A stretch of DNA of 64,000 bases from Acanthosepion esculentum (GCA_964036315.1 OZ038482.1:11092698-11156697), one strand, 5' to 3'; shown: positions 1 to 11,599, counted from the stretch's first letter. Made by a program: numbers and translations. Notes: generated from the sequence alone by a model not told the origin.

Positions 1-1480
1 TTTGCTCATGGAGTCAGCCTGATTCCAAAATGGTAGGACTTGTTGGGCTACAGCCTCTCAGAGTAAAGTTGAAAATGTGTGACACACTGACATTCGCATT
101 TATTATATAGATGTAAATTTTAGCTCAGTTATTATATGCCAAGCACTGTTTAATGCCAACAGCACTCCAGGTTTTTTCAAATATCGCCGTTTTTTTTAAA
201 GAAATACTCCTTTTCCAAGCCTATGTACATAACTATAAACTTTTTTAAATTAAAAGAAAATGGTTAAATTCATAACCTTCTATTTAAAAAATACAATACT
301 TAATTAATTAATCTCAAAGTAAAATATAAATAATAATTACATTATTAAAAAAAAAATCCAACAAAATTTACCCAATTTTGTTTATTAGACATTAAATTAT
401 GTCATTTAGTATCTTCCATAATTTATCTTAACTTTTTAGTTAGCCTGATGAATATTTATGAGCATTCCTTAAATTAAAAAAATTTGAAAAACTAACATTT
501 TTTTCTTTTGTTTATAAATACTTGTTACAAAATAAAATCCTTACAATTGCTCTTATAAAGTCCTTGAGACGATGAAACACATCAGGTAAGATAAGTTTTT
601 TTTTTGTTTTTGTTCATATTGTTTGTTTACAGATATATTTTATTTTTAATTATATCTGAAATTTTACATATATGAAAATTGATAGCAAACTAATGAATTA
701 ATGAAAAAGTATTTGGTTTGAAATGAGTTGAAAGCGAAAAAAGATGTAAGTTTACTGTATCTTATTTTGGTAGGCCACCTGTCGGTGAGTGATTGGCACA
801 GAATCGAATGTTGCGTCTGCAATAGGCTGCTTATTCAAGTATAACAGAATTGCAAAATGGTGGATGCATTGCAAAGTGAATGCATTGCTTTAGAAAAGCA
901 ATGTGAGACCTCTTATCTTTCAAAACACAAAATGTATTATCGAGTAAACAGTATCGAAATATTGGATGACAAACTTGGCCCCAAGTGGGTGTCATATTCA
1001 TGCTCCAAGTCACCTAGCTAACTTGGGGCTAGGATGTCCAAATAAATATTTTTTCTCTTTGTTCTGTTATGCCTAATTTGTCTTATTTCCCTAGATGTTT
1101 CAGCTAATTTTTTCCTCCAGCCAAACAGCCAATGAGAGCCTTCCTTGAGAGATCCTTTTCATCTGTGACTAAAAAAACCAATAAGAACCATTGCTTGGCT
1201 TTATGGAAGCTATCAGAATCTCCTCTTGCTACAGTGATATTCAACAAGCGAGACCATTGTCGGTATAGTGACTTCAATGACTGCCTCAATATTGTGGTCC
1301 TGCACCAGGCAAAGTTAGGCTTTGGGTTTGGCTGCTGTGGGTTTTTTTTTCTTTTTTTTTTTAAGCGTATCACCCCAAGCAAGGCTGGAGGCCACTATCA
1401 CGCAAGGGGTTAAAGAAGGGTTGGAGGAAGAGCAGATAGGAGTGGTAAAGGAGAGGATGTGGAGAAAGAGAAAGACAGTG
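1..1480. other. AT-rich DNA, no gene recognised
   Basis: Very AT-rich sequence with many A and T runs. The only open frames are short and show no recognisable domain. From about 780 to 1030 the base composition is more balanced and includes a short self-complementary stretch near 985 (cttggccccaag), but I cannot assign it to a family. A T-run at 1340-1362 gives low-complexity open frames on both strands that should not be read as genes. Confidence 0.5.
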
Positions 1481-1486
1481 GTTCGA

Positions 1487-2132
1487 TCAAGGCAAGGGGG
1501 TTACAGAAGATTTGGAGCGAGAGCAGATAGGAATGAAAGGTGAAAGGATGTGGAGAAGGGAAGTGGATAGATCAAGCAACTGGAGATGTCGATTGATGCT
1601 ACACTTAAACCGTTGGAGATTGTATTTGTCAGGTAAACAGTAATAGGGAAGGGAGTTCCATAGGCGAGATGTGCGAGACATGAAGCTATTGGAGTAGAAG
1701 AGACGTCTACATCTAACAGTTTCAACGGTGTAGGGTTGGGAACGGGATGCCAGTGTCGTAGGACATTTAAATTCACGAGGCCTAGGAACCAGCGAAAGCA
1801 GCTCCTCGGAGCAATTACCGTGAAAGTATTTGTAAAAAAGGCAGAGCGAGGCAACATCACGTCTGTGAGAGAGCGACTGCAGGGGCCCCAGACCAAATAT
1901 GGCAGCAATACTCCATGCAAGGGCGAATGGTCGATTTATAGACTTGGAGGATCGATTCTGGGGAGAAAAATTTCCTGGCTCGGCACAGGGAACCAACTTT
2001 TCTTGCGGTGGATGATGCAACTGACTCGATGAATTTGTTCCATCTCAGATCAGCGGACAGCATGAAACCGAGCAGCTGCAGAGAGGAGCTCTCGAGAAGT
2101 TGGTCCTCAGACATTAATGGTGAACAAGTCAA
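1487..2132 (-). pseudogene. Non-LTR retrotransposon (Jockey/CR1-like) reverse transcriptase C-terminus, broken
   Basis: Two minus-strand frames together read like the C-terminal third of a LINE reverse transcriptase. The first (2132 to about 1857) carries thumb-region text including SADLRWNKFIESVASSTARK and TIRPCMEYCCHIWSGAP. The second continues with LSHRRDVASLCLFYKYFHG, RCRRLFYSNSFMSRTSRLWN and a C-terminal SLP-type segment. Between GAP and LSHRRDV about 25 residues normally present in the family are missing and the frame changes, so the copy carries a deletion plus frameshift. This region would bind template RNA and support target-primed reverse transcription; the catalytic palm is absent. 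Related tails lie at 3909-4420, 42725-43060 and 44310-44590. The family level is confident, the clade name less so. Confidence 0.8.
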
Positions 2133-2139
2133 TCTTAGA

Positions 2140-3095
2140 TTAAAATATATCTGGGTGCAATCCAGGTTGCTATTCCCTTGAAAATAAATATTAAGCTAAA
2201 TTGGATTAGATTTTTCTTTTTTTTTTCTGTTCCTCTACTCGAGATATTTAGTTATGGGAGAGTGATTTTCTCTTTTTAAATGCAAATGTTGGCCTTTTTA
2301 GTCAAGAGATCTAGTGATTTGAACAACATATAGGGAAAAGTGGATTCATGCCTTTTTTAAGGGAGGTAGTGCTAAGCAAAGGTAAGTAGAATTTCAAATT
2401 TGAGTTATCATTTTCTTTGTTGGTAACCATTGTGTACCACCTTGGCTCTTCATCAAATGATGCAAAACATCCAATGTTCTTATTGTTTTAAATGTAAAAA
2501 AGATCTTTATTTTTCTTCAATTGATTTTGGGTCCTAATTGATAATGTAGATAAATGAGAGTGGCTTTGAAAAACAACTGAAAATGTTTGGAAACCAAGAC
2601 TATCCATTGGGGGTTAGGACCGATTGATTCTTAATCAAAACTTTCCATTTGAATTCAACACAATCAAAATACAAATTAGATTGTATGTTGTTTTATCCTT
2701 ATAACTTTTTCCATTTGGATATTGTCACACTGTGGCAAAGACTCCTATATACAGTAGGGAAAAAGGTTCAGAATGGGTCGTGCGTATATTGGCCGTGAGG
2801 GGAAGAAGGAAAAAGAAAACACAGATAGAAATGGGATGCCAGTTTTGAAACAGTTTACATTTGGGCTTCTGTTAACAGTTTCATATCCAGGCTTTTGACC
2901 CACATCACATGTCATAAAAAACCCAAAAGCACAAAAACAAAGTACAGTCTGATAGATACCGAAAGGGATCAGCATTGATACTAGTGCTGGTGACGTTCCC
3001 CTTTGACAGTTTGTTCCAGGTGCTAACCATTTCCTTTTGGTGTAATCGTCATTTGCCAAATTTTCCCTGAGTGTTATTTGCATTACACTCACATC
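2140..3095. other. Unassigned sequence
   Basis: AT-rich, no gene recognised. A 115-codon open frame on the minus strand (3092-2745) shows no domain I know and has a hydrophobic stretch mostly from T-rich DNA; I treat it as chance or as part of an unidentified repeat. Confidence 0.3.
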
Positions 3096-3097
3096 TT

Positions 3098-3292
3098 GTA
3101 CGTGAAAGTGTCACCTACCAATCGATTCTTGCGTAATTGTTTTAGCCCCCTCTTGACGAAAGGGTCACCTACCAATTGATTCTTGCATAATTGTTAGCCC
3201 CCTCCTGATGAAAGGGTCACCTACCAATTTATTCTTGCGTAATTGTGTTAGCCCCCTCTTGATGAAAGGGTCACCTACCAATTGATTCTTAT
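3098..3292. repeat. 52-54 bp minisatellite, about 3.5 copies
   Basis: Tandem copies built on ggtcacctaccaattgattc, then cttgcgtaattg, then ttagccccctcttgatgaaa. Units differ by small indels (52 to 54 bp) and a few substitutions. No open frame spans the array. Confidence 0.85.
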
Positions 3293-3299
3293 GCATTTG

Positions 3300-3905
3300 C
3301 ATTCGAACCCTATTAACACTTCATCTTACTGTCATATTTTGAAAACTGATTTTCTTTTTGAAAAGTTAGTGTTTATATATCATCACCTTTTCTGCTTTTG
3401 GGATTGAACTATAGTTTTTGTCACTTACAATTTATTTCCTTAAAAAACAAATAAGGTGATAAATTCCTTAAAAAAAGGGTTGAGGAATTCTTGAAGTTGA
3501 ATCCAATACCAAAGAGGAATTGGAAAATCCTAGCATTCCTAAATTTTTCTCATCAGATTTACAATAAAGAAAATATTTCTACTTATTTTGTCATTGGTAA
3601 AATGCTATATTTTCTGTGTATGAACAAAATAAAATGCAGATACTTTTGCAACCGAAAACATGTTATGACTTTGGTACCAAGAAGATTTTTTTCCAAGATG
3701 AACCTGAATAAAGAATTGCAATTAGTTTGATAAAAGTTTTGCCAAATCACAAAAACAAAAAATTTTAATTTCTCTTAATTAATCACTCTCTTAATTATTA
3801 TGTACACATTGATGCCATTTGCTTAATTGTACCATTTTTCAAAGAGTTCTGGTCTCGTATCATACCTGTTCAATATCAATTCTCTTTTCTTTTTTTTCCT
3901 TTCTA
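3300..3905. other. AT-rich DNA, no gene recognised
   Basis: Low-complexity AT-rich sequence. An open frame of 79 codons at 3491-3730 (+) has no recognisable domain or splice signals. Confidence 0.4.
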
Positions 3906-3908
3906 AGT

Positions 3909-4420
3909 GTGTATTTTTTTTTTTTTTATAATGATGTTCACCCTGTAACAAGGCCCAGGAGCCACTGGAGGTAGAGTTACAGAGTAAGAGGCATAGTTTA
4001 AACTGATATGTAGGGATTGATAACAGTTAACTATGGACTTGAACAGATTAAGATTGTAGTGATCAAGGAATCGTCCTCTTGGAAGTTCCACAGAACAGCA
4101 ATTTGCGGGAGGAAGCTTCTCAGGTGAGACCTACATCTTCCCAAAGTAATACAATAGTCCATTGCAGTGTGCATGGCATGGTGGGTCTTAGCCAGGAAGG
4201 TAAGAACTGGTGGAACGAAACGATGTAGTTTATCTGAAGACTTTCCATGAAAATAGCAATAGAGCAGTGAGAAGCTTTTGACGTTTCATCTGTAAGAAAG
4301 GGATTGTAAGTTGGAAAATAATTTGTCTTCCACAATGAAGCAGAAACTCTTTTAGATCCTATTGAGACAGGAAAGTGAAGACTGTATAGCTGCTGCCCAT
4401 ATATGGCAATAGTACTTCAT
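3909..4420 (-). pseudogene. LINE 3' end with degenerate RT C-terminus and A-rich tail
   Basis: Read on the minus strand, 4335-4120 holds a degraded RT C-terminal segment (ASHCSIAIFMESLQINYIVS corresponds to the ASLCLFYKYFHG block seen at 1487-2132). A second frame, 4091-3909, has LPRGRFLDHYNLNLFKSIVN, the family's C-terminal LPRG-F-P-D-YNL-FK block, then 3' untranslated sequence (GPCYRVNIII) and a poly-A-like tail that appears as the T-run at 3917-3927. The A tail at the expected end supports a 5'-truncated LINE insertion. Several frame breaks. Confidence 0.75.
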
Positions 4421-4689
4421 TTGCGGCCTGATATGGCTTGTGTAAAGGTAGTAGATAATGCAAATAGTTAGGTACTTGCTACCATTTTCTTAGCAATGGA
4501 TTGTATATAGAAGTTCTACTTGAGGTCTGGCCTGAGTCCCAACAGGCTCTCAAGGCAGTCGCCTTGTGGTAACATCTGTTCAATGTGATTGGTGATAGTT
4601 CTGGTCCAATTGGTGATGACGAAATATCACTAGTTTGGTTTGGGAGTTATTGAAAATAGATATATAATTAGAGAAAAGGTGTGCTTTTT

Positions 4690-5271
4690 ATAATATGTAA
4701 AGTAGGTAGGTTAGTTAATAAAACAATGGTAGATGGTAAGGTACCAATATGATCAGTACAATAAACATTTATTAAATATTAATTATTAACCATATGACAG
4801 AAATGAAGCACAGAAAGAAAGGTTTTTAGTTGTGTCCTTCATCAACAGAGCCAGAAATAAACAGAAAATGAGAATTACTCACCAACAGATGTTTTTGTAG
4901 ATGGTGTATTTTCTGGTGGTGATCATATTATTAGCAAAAACCAGATTTCTGTCTGATTCCTCGATGTGCGGAACTTTTTATGAAAATTAACTTAAATTTA
5001 AAATTTTGATCAGTGTAAAAGCATTAAGCAGGTCTATTATTACATTGTTGGAGTGGGTTAGTGAGATTGTAAACATAGATGAAGAGAGTTATAGGTTGGA
5101 TTTCTCGGCCTTTTAAAGAAGGACACAAGCATGTTTGAAAATTCCAAACTTCGTCTTTCTTTCTGTGTTTCATTTCTGTCATGTGGTTAATAATAGATAT
5201 TTAATAAACGTTAATTGTACTGATTATATTGGTACCCTTTCATTTGTCCTCGTTTTATTAACTAGCCTATC

Positions 5272-5292
<21 letters not shown>
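4690..5292. mobile_element. Foldback (inverted repeat) element, MITE-like
   Basis: About 4738-4830 and 5150-5245 are inverted copies: aggtaccaatatgatcagta on one side mirrors tactgattatattggtaccc on the other, continuing through the matching cttctttctgtg-type segment. Outer sequence (gttagttaataaaac against gttttattaactagc) extends the arms to roughly 130 bp around a spacer of about 320 bp. No transposase frame. A (TA)n(TG)n array abuts the right arm. Confidence 0.75.
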
Positions 5293-5324
<32 letters not shown>

Positions 5325-5325
5325 C
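5275..5325. repeat. (TA)n(TG)n microsatellite
   Basis: Pure TA run followed by TG run at the outer edge of the foldback element. Confidence 0.95.
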
Positions 5326-5329
5326 GTAC

Positions 5330-5726
5330 GTATATACTGAATTCTCCTGTTGTTTTCGACATATGAGGGTCAAGCAGCTCAGTTCATAGAACTGACAGCC
5401 AGACTGTCTACACTTTTAATTATAGTGTTGAAGGCTTTGTGCAGAACCATCCACACTTTTTGGAAAAGATGAATACAGAGAACTGGCGAACAATGTGCCA
5501 CACGGTCTTCAAAAACCCTCCTCAGGTTTTGAATTCAGTTGTCCTTCTAGACTGTTTGCCACTTAAGGCTATAGGACCCAGTCAGTCTTGCTTTACCCAT
5601 AGCTGTTGGTAGACTAGATGAATGAATACCTTTCCCAAGGGTATTAGCACATAAGTCAATGTAATGAACTCTACTGGAATTTGAACTTGGCTTTCCAAGC
5701 TGCTATCTATTACTCCACTGTACCTC

Positions 5727-5730
<4 letters not shown>
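5330..5730. other. Unassigned sequence
   Basis: Moderate-complexity sequence with no recognisable coding or repeat family; possibly ancient repeat. Confidence 0.3.
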
Positions 5731-5786
<56 letters not shown>

Positions 5787-5788
5787 TT
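5731..5788. repeat. (TA)n(TG)n microsatellite
   Basis: About 48 bases of TA followed by a short TG run. Confidence 0.95.
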
Positions 5789-6522
5789 AGGCAGGAAATT
5801 CTCTTTTAGGCATGTCTGAATTACAGACATTATAAGCAAAAAGGAAAATTACAGTCATGGATATCAAAAAACAGTTTTGTATTACTACTTGCACCTGAGA
5901 ACAACACACAAATTTGTATTACTATGTACACCCCCCTGAAGACGATCTCGGAAGAAGATTGAAAGTTTAATTGCAATGCATGGAAGGTTGTTCATGAGTA
6001 TGAATGAGTTTTATTAAAAAAATAAGCAAATATAATGTCTGCAATTTATTTAATCAGACGTTTATTATTATTATAGAAAGAGAGAGATTTTGTAACAATA
6101 CATTTATATTTAAAACTACCATGTACAGGTCATCCTTAGCTAAAGTGCTTTTATTTCTTTTCTAACATTTATTCTCAAGTAAATTCTGAATAATTTCTCA
6201 GCCATAAGGCTTATACTCTAACGACCTAGATGCTTGTTCCCTAACAACTGTTGACATGTTGGCCTGACCGCTTAGGAAAAGACTGTCTTCATTTGATATA
6301 TAATTGTCCTCTTCATTAATGATTATATGTAAATGGAAAGTCAGACCTTTTAATGGTAAGTTTGCTGCACTAACCATGAAGTTGCAACTCCTCTCCATCG
6401 TGTTTATCTTGTTTGAAGGCTGGCCTTACATGATGCTTCATGTTTTCTCTAGAAAACAATTACTGGTGTTTCTTCAGTTTTATGAAATCAAAGTTAAATG
6501 TGAAGCTCTGAACAATTTGTTG

Positions 6523-7312
6523 CTCTTCCCTCTCCCCTTCTCCTCTTCCCTCTCCCCTTCTCCTCTTCCCTCTCCCCTTCTCCTCTTCCCTCTCCCCTTC
6601 TCCTCTTCCCTCTCCCCTTCTCCTCTTCCCTCTCCCCTTCTCCTCTTCCCTCTCCCCTTCTCCTCTTCCCTCTCCCCTTCTCCTCTTCCCTCACCCCTTC
6701 TCCTCTTCCCTCACCCCTTCTCCTCTTCCCTCACCCCTTCTCCTCTTCCCTCTCCTCTTCCCTTCTCCTCTTCCATCTCCCCTTCTCCTCTCCCCTTCTC
6801 CTCTTCTCCTCTCCCCTTCTCCCTTCTCCTCTTCCCTCACCCCTTCTCCTCTCCCCTTCTCTTCTCCTCTTCCCTCTCCTCTTCCCTCTCCCCTTCCCCT
6901 CTTTTTCACTTCTCCTCTTCCCCTCTTTTTCACTTCTCCTCTTCCCCTCTTTTTCACTTCTCCTCTTCCCCTCTTTTTCACTTCTCCTCTTTCCCTCTTT
7001 TTCACTTCTCCTCTTTCCCTCTTTTTCACTTCTCCTCTTTCCCTCTTTTTCACTTCTCCTCTTTCCCTCTTTTTCACTTCCCCACTGATCTATTCTCTCT
7101 CATCTTTCTTTCTCTCCTTACTCTGTCTCTTTCCTCTTCCCTCTCCCCTCCTTTTTTTCTCTCCACCTTCTCCTCTTTTTCTCTTTCCCTTCTCCTCTTT
7201 TTCTCTTTCCCTTCTCCTCTTTCCCCCTCTTCCCCACTGATCTGTTCTGTCTCATCTTTCTTTCTCTCCTTACTCTGTCTCTTTCCTCCCTTTCCCTCTT
7301 CTCTCCTTCCTG
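6523..7312. repeat. Polypyrimidine block with 20-bp and 24-bp minisatellites
   Basis: Almost 790 bases in which the plus strand is nearly all C and T. About 6524-6743 is a 20-bp repeat (tctccccttctcctcttccc) in about eleven copies; about 6897-7080 is a 24-bp repeat around ctctttttcacttctcctct in eight copies. A segment starting cccactgatc recurs at 7081 and 7233, so the right part contains a 152-bp duplication. The long open frames across it on both strands result from the lack of stop codons in such repeats and are not genes. Such tracts can adopt triplex (H-DNA) structure; that is inference. Confidence 0.95.
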
Positions 7313-7319
7313 CCAGAAA

Positions 7320-8485
7320 TTCCCTGGAGTATTGAAATCAACACTTGGACAAACCAATTATTGAATATTTGTTGCAAATATGTTGAAATGAAAATAACTT
7401 TCTCCTCAATCAAATTGTTTGTTTTTTCTTTTGCCCTCCAGTGTTTCTTGATCTCCTCCTGATCTTCTCTGAAAACATCTGTTAACAAGATAACTTTACA
7501 TAAATTTATCTTCTTTTGCATGTGGGCAAAATAAACGTTTTCCCTTCCTTTTATAAGATTTCTTTATTTTTTCTTTTTAAAAAATCCCTCACGGTTTTCT
7601 CTTTCTATAAGGCGAATGGCTTCATTGAAATAAAGAAAATTGTAAAAATTAATTCTGCACTTCTTTTGCAATATAATTCATGATTGGATTAAAACAGAAT
7701 CTCAGTTTATACAAGGTCATCCATAGAATGTGTATAGCTGATCTTGGAAGGATCAGTTTTAAATACACATGACAAGTTGTAAAGGTAATTGTTTCTCTCA
7801 ATGATAGATAAACAATGAGTGGGGTTAGGATTCTTGCTTTGACTAGCAATTAAAACACAATTACTTTTTTGTTGCTTTTTTTTTTTTTAAATGTTGTCAA
7901 TGTGTTTTGGCATACTTAAAGAGTAACAGAAGTAAAAAAAGAAAAAACATGTTTCAGTTCTTGTATTCTTTTGTTTGCTTTGATTTCGATCTGATAGATT
8001 ATTTTGGAAAATTTGTAAAATATTCATTCTTTCACACATTACTGTTTTTTAATATCTTGAGCATTACGACATGTCAACAATCATATATTTTTCTAAAAAA
8101 CCTACAATTTACATATCTTATGTGTTCTCATAAATAACAGCATATAGTTTCAAATGAATTGATACATGCTAATTTATAGCATTTAGAAAATGTCACAGAA
8201 TTTATAGTATTTAAAAATATTACAGAAGTGTAAAAATTATTTCAAAGTTTAATAGAAATAATATTGAAATAGGGTGCAAATTAAGAAGATTTTCTAGGGA
8301 TTTAAAGAATAATCTAATACTATTATTGGTTACATTTATAGTTTCTTGTGTGCTGTCTGCTGCTTCCATTGGATATAAAATATGACATCCTGATCTACTG
8401 GCTATTTTTGTTTCCTTTTCCATATATATGTAATGAAGAAAAAGGTGAATTACCTTGTCAAACCAAGCGACAGCGTGCCACATGT
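7320..8485. other. AT-rich DNA, no gene recognised
   Basis: No coding or repeat signature I can support; small open frames lack domains and splice signals. Confidence 0.4.
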
Positions 8486-8490
8486 ATTCT

Positions 8491-9158
8491 ATGATGGAAA
8501 ATGTGGCGAAAAAGAAAGTTACTTACTGAGAAAAAAGGCACGTATTCAGCATAAAAGTTAAAAGGGTATTTATTTTGCATTATACAAAATTGTGGCACAA
8601 GGCCGGAGGAGAAATAAGGAGTGGGATGGTCTTCATTAGCTATCCTACCCAAAGTTTAAAGTAGAAACAAGTCAGTCACAGGAGTTGCTATAAAAGTATC
8701 TTGGATATGCTAATATTGTGTGTCTTCTCCCAGCTGTCGACGAATGAAAAAAGTCGTCCCTTGATAAAAGCAGTTGGTGTTCTTGAGTTGAGGAGAAAAA
8801 AATTTGTTTATTTTGCTACCGCATATGATGGAAAATGTGGCGAAAAAGAAAGTTACTTACTGAGAAAAAAGGCACGTATTCAGCATAAAAGTTAAAAGGG
8901 TATTTATTTTGCATTATACAAAATTGTGGCACAAGGCCGGAGGAGAAATAAGGAGTGGGATGGTCTTCATTAGCTATCCTACCCAAAGTTTAAAGTAGAA
9001 ACAAGTCAGTCACAGGAGTTGCTATAAAAGTATCTTGGATATGCTAATATTGTGTGTCTTCACCCAGCTGTCGACGAATGAAAAAAGTCGTCCCTTGATA
9101 AAAGCAGTTGGTGTTCTTGAGTTGAGGAGAAAAAAATTTGTTTATTTTGCTACCGCAT
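8491..9158. repeat. 334-bp tandem duplication, nearly identical copies
   Basis: Unit 1 is 8491-8824 and unit 2 is 8825-9158. By eye they differ at very few sites, for example cttctcccag at 8724-8733 against cttcacccag at 9058-9067, so the duplication is recent or recently homogenised. Each unit contains a splice-acceptor-like tract and the start of an exon-like segment; only unit 2 runs into a splice donor. Confidence 0.95.
8734..8824 (+). pseudogene. Duplicated exon-like segment lacking its splice donor
   Basis: Copy of the 9068-9164 candidate exon in the first unit of the 334-bp duplication. Acceptor and reading frame are retained, but the duplication boundary falls just before the donor, so the frame continues into intron-like sequence until a stop about 24 codons later. 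Confidence 0.45.
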
Positions 9159-9164
9159 TCGATG
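9068..9164 (+). CDS. Candidate internal exon of an unidentified host gene
   Basis: The 97-bp segment is preceded by a branch-like tgctaat, a pyrimidine-rich tract and cag, and followed by the strong donor gtgagt. Of three frames only one is open across it, reading LSTNEKSRPLIKAVGVLELR followed by RKKFVYFATAFD and one leftover base, so it would start in phase 0 and end in phase 1. I do not recognise the protein. The upstream duplicate at 8734-8824 keeps the acceptor but runs into gatggaaaat instead of a donor, so it would not work as an internal exon. It could instead be a chance combination of signals; the single open frame and both consensus splice sites argue for a real exon. Confidence 0.45.
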
Positions 9165-9169
9165 GTGAG

Positions 9170-9585
9170 TGTGTTATTTCCCTTACTGCTTATGTGCATT
9201 GGGATTTGTGACATAGGACCTGCGAATCAAGATTTCGACATTTCTTTTTACCCCTGATATTTGAGTTTGGACTTCCAATTTATTTTCTTCGTTGTGGCGA
9301 TATCAATTTCTGAACAGGAATTTTAGTTCTAGCATGATACGAAACTGAATACAATATAAGAGACTGCTCAACCTATAGACAGGTGGAAAGGCAAACCTGG
9401 AACTTTCTAGATATTTGGAACAAACGGTGTCACCCCCTAAAAAACTGGAGGTAGTCCTCCTAACATTTTGGTATATTATGGAAAACTTGGGAAAAAAAAT
9501 GTAAATTATTAATTCCTGAAAAACACATCAATATTCTTTAATTTGTTCAAACTCTATTTTCTTCATAGAACCCACTAATACTTTT
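9170..9585. other. Presumed intron, nothing recognised
   Basis: AT-rich, no repeat or coding signal seen. It follows the gtgagt donor of the candidate exon. Confidence 0.3.
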
Positions 9586-9589
9586 TTTA

Positions 9590-9985
9590 TGTGCTGTGTA
9601 CTATCATGGCTCTCCACAACATCCTATTTTTTTGTAGCTCTTAAGAATGTTTGTCTTTTTGCTATCTCTCTTACACTCTCTTCTGCCACCCACTTACGAA
9701 AGCGCATAATAGACTCACTATTTCTTACTGCATCGCTTGCCTTCAATATGTTGTGTGAATGTCAAATTCCTGAAACCGTTTCCTCCTCATATGTCACAGA
9801 AATTCCAATTGTCTTTCTGATCATAAGTGTCCTTTTCATTTCCATTTTCTTTAAAGCTTCCTGGTGGCTTAAATCCTCCATCTGTCATATTATCAGCATA
9901 CTCTTCTGTTGAACTATATTTCCTTTGCCTCTTCATCTGTGAAGACATTTTCCAACATTGACTGCTCAGCAATCTTTTTTTGTTT
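9590..9985 (-). pseudogene. RTE-like LINE fragment (RT/C-terminal tail), degenerate
   Basis: Read on the minus strand, fragments match the C-terminal tail found in RTE-like LINE pseudogenes: an MKRTL-type block, then LTFTQHIEGKR-like text (here split between frames), then the terminal part read as the WRAMI-type segment. Frames change several times. Related fragments occur at 25690-25935 (+), 38205-38480 (+) and 50065-50450 (-); the four copies share the lineage K-RTL / R-FLGH-MR-EGL / LT-T-IEGKR. Confidence 0.65.
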
Positions 9986-10076
9986 CTAATAGTTGTTTTT
10001 GATTAAAAAAATCTTCTTGTGGTAGTTTGATATCAAGATGTCACAGCCACTTGCCATCCAGGTATAAAAAAGTTTC

Positions 10077-10277
10077 TGTATTTAATGGCATATAAGACTC
10101 CCTCACTATTATGTTTAATGGCATATAAGATTCCCTCACTATTATATTTAATGGCATATAAGACTCCTTCACTATTATATTTAATTGCATATAAGACTCC
10201 CTCACTATTATATTTAATTGCATATAAGACTCCCTCGCTATTATGTTTAATGGCATATAAGATTCACTATTATGTTT
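10077..10277. repeat. 33-bp minisatellite, about six copies
   Basis: Unit tttaatggcatataagactc plus cctcactattat. Because 33 is a multiple of three, both strands keep open frames of 11-residue repeats (for example MAYKTPSLLCL). No start context, splice site or flanking domain suggests a protein. The last unit is shortened. Confidence 0.95.
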
Positions 10278-10299
10278 GCCCATATAAAAATAGCTAAAA

Positions 10300-11340
10300 T
10301 ATATCTCCCAGATCTGACATGCAAACTTGGAATCTTGTAGACTAATGTTTATTCAGATTCCATATAGTGTAACTCCTTGACATTAAGTATAGCATATATG
10401 ACTTACTATATATCATAAGACTTGTTATATATCTTATATAACAGTAAATAGTTGTTTTATTCAGGAATAGTGTGCTTCTTTTATTAAATATATTGTCTTT
10501 GGTCTTGCATGTTATTTGATGTTGTTCGTTTCACCTTAAAATTAGAATTATAAGTTTTTGACAAATGAAATAATTTGGCTGCATTATTGTTGGATGGGAA
10601 CTGAATTTGTTTAAAAACAATTATTGTGAAATTTCTTGAAATTGCAATACCAAAACAAATATGAAAAAACATGTCTCTAAACCAAAAGAGAAGTTCTGAG
10701 TAAAGTCCAATTTGAATATCCATTTATTTGATTTTGTTTTAATTCATTTTTTTCTTCTTTTTTTTTGACTGATGTGCCAAATTCAGAAAATCAGACATTT
10801 TTTTTCCCGCTTTTTTATCACTAAAATAAACATATTAACTATTGTAACTGTTTTTATATTTATTTTGTTTAGTCAGATATGTTAAAGAAATATGTAATGC
10901 TTCCTTAGAATGAGAATTGTCAATTCCAGGTTGACATGATTCTACAAAAACAAAACAAATTGGCAATTTGTATAAAAATAAATTAAACAGAATTAGTAAA
11001 AATCGATTTTTTGTTCTAAACTTTGTTTTTAAACATGAATTTAAAAATTCTTTAATGCTTTAGCTGCTTTTTTTTTCTTTAAATTCATTATTATTGGAGT
11101 GGGGAGGAGGGGGATCTTGAATAAGTTTTTATTTCAACAGAATATGATCTTTCCTTGCCCTCAACAAATATCAAATGCTTATCTACAAATAACTTGTTGA
11201 CATGGATAATCATGACTGTCAGCTACAAATGTAGCCTGTATTCAATGAATTAAATGTGCTCCTAACAAAAATTAATTAAAATTGCTGATAATTTCTTTTG
11301 TACTTGAATTTGTACAAAATCCAATCCAATTATGTACACT
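10300..11340. other. AT-rich DNA, no gene recognised
   Basis: Nothing identifiable beyond homopolymer runs. Confidence 0.4.
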
Positions 11341-11356
11341 TTACTCTTATACCAAA

Positions 11357-11388
<32 letters not shown>

Positions 11389-11392
11389 CATA
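11357..11392. repeat. (TG)n(TA)n microsatellite
   Basis: Short compound dinucleotide array next to an inverted repeat. Confidence 0.95.
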
Positions 11393-11590
11393 TTATTAAA
11401 TATAACAGACAATGAATGTCTATTATGTCTGATCATGAGCCATTCTAATGTTCGAATGTTTGCTTTAATTTCGGGTGAAAATAAAGACAAAAATTGTCCA
11501 AAATTTGGATAATTTTTTTTATTAATTTGGTCCTAAAAAAATATCCAAATGTTGGCCAATTCCTTCATTGTCTGTTATATTTAATAATGT
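11388..11590. mobile_element. Small inverted-repeat element
   Basis: Ends are mirror images: tattaaatataacagacaatg near 11393-11413 against cattgtctgttatatttaat at 11566-11585. A half copy lacking the right arm lies at 46407-46530 beside a Penelope-like element, where attgttaaatataacaggca and gtctattatgtttgatcatg are conserved. It may be a MITE or a terminal part of a Penelope element. Confidence 0.7.
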
Positions 11591-11599
11591 ATGTTTAAA

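Noticed and set aside
6304..7335. 343-codon open frame (+), the longest in the window
   Set aside because: It runs through the polypyrimidine minisatellites; the P/S/F/L repeats follow from CT-only DNA without stops. No unique domain.
10077..10277. CRISPR-like regularly repeated sequence
   Set aside because: Units are directly contiguous 33-bp tandem repeats without spacers, in eukaryotic DNA.
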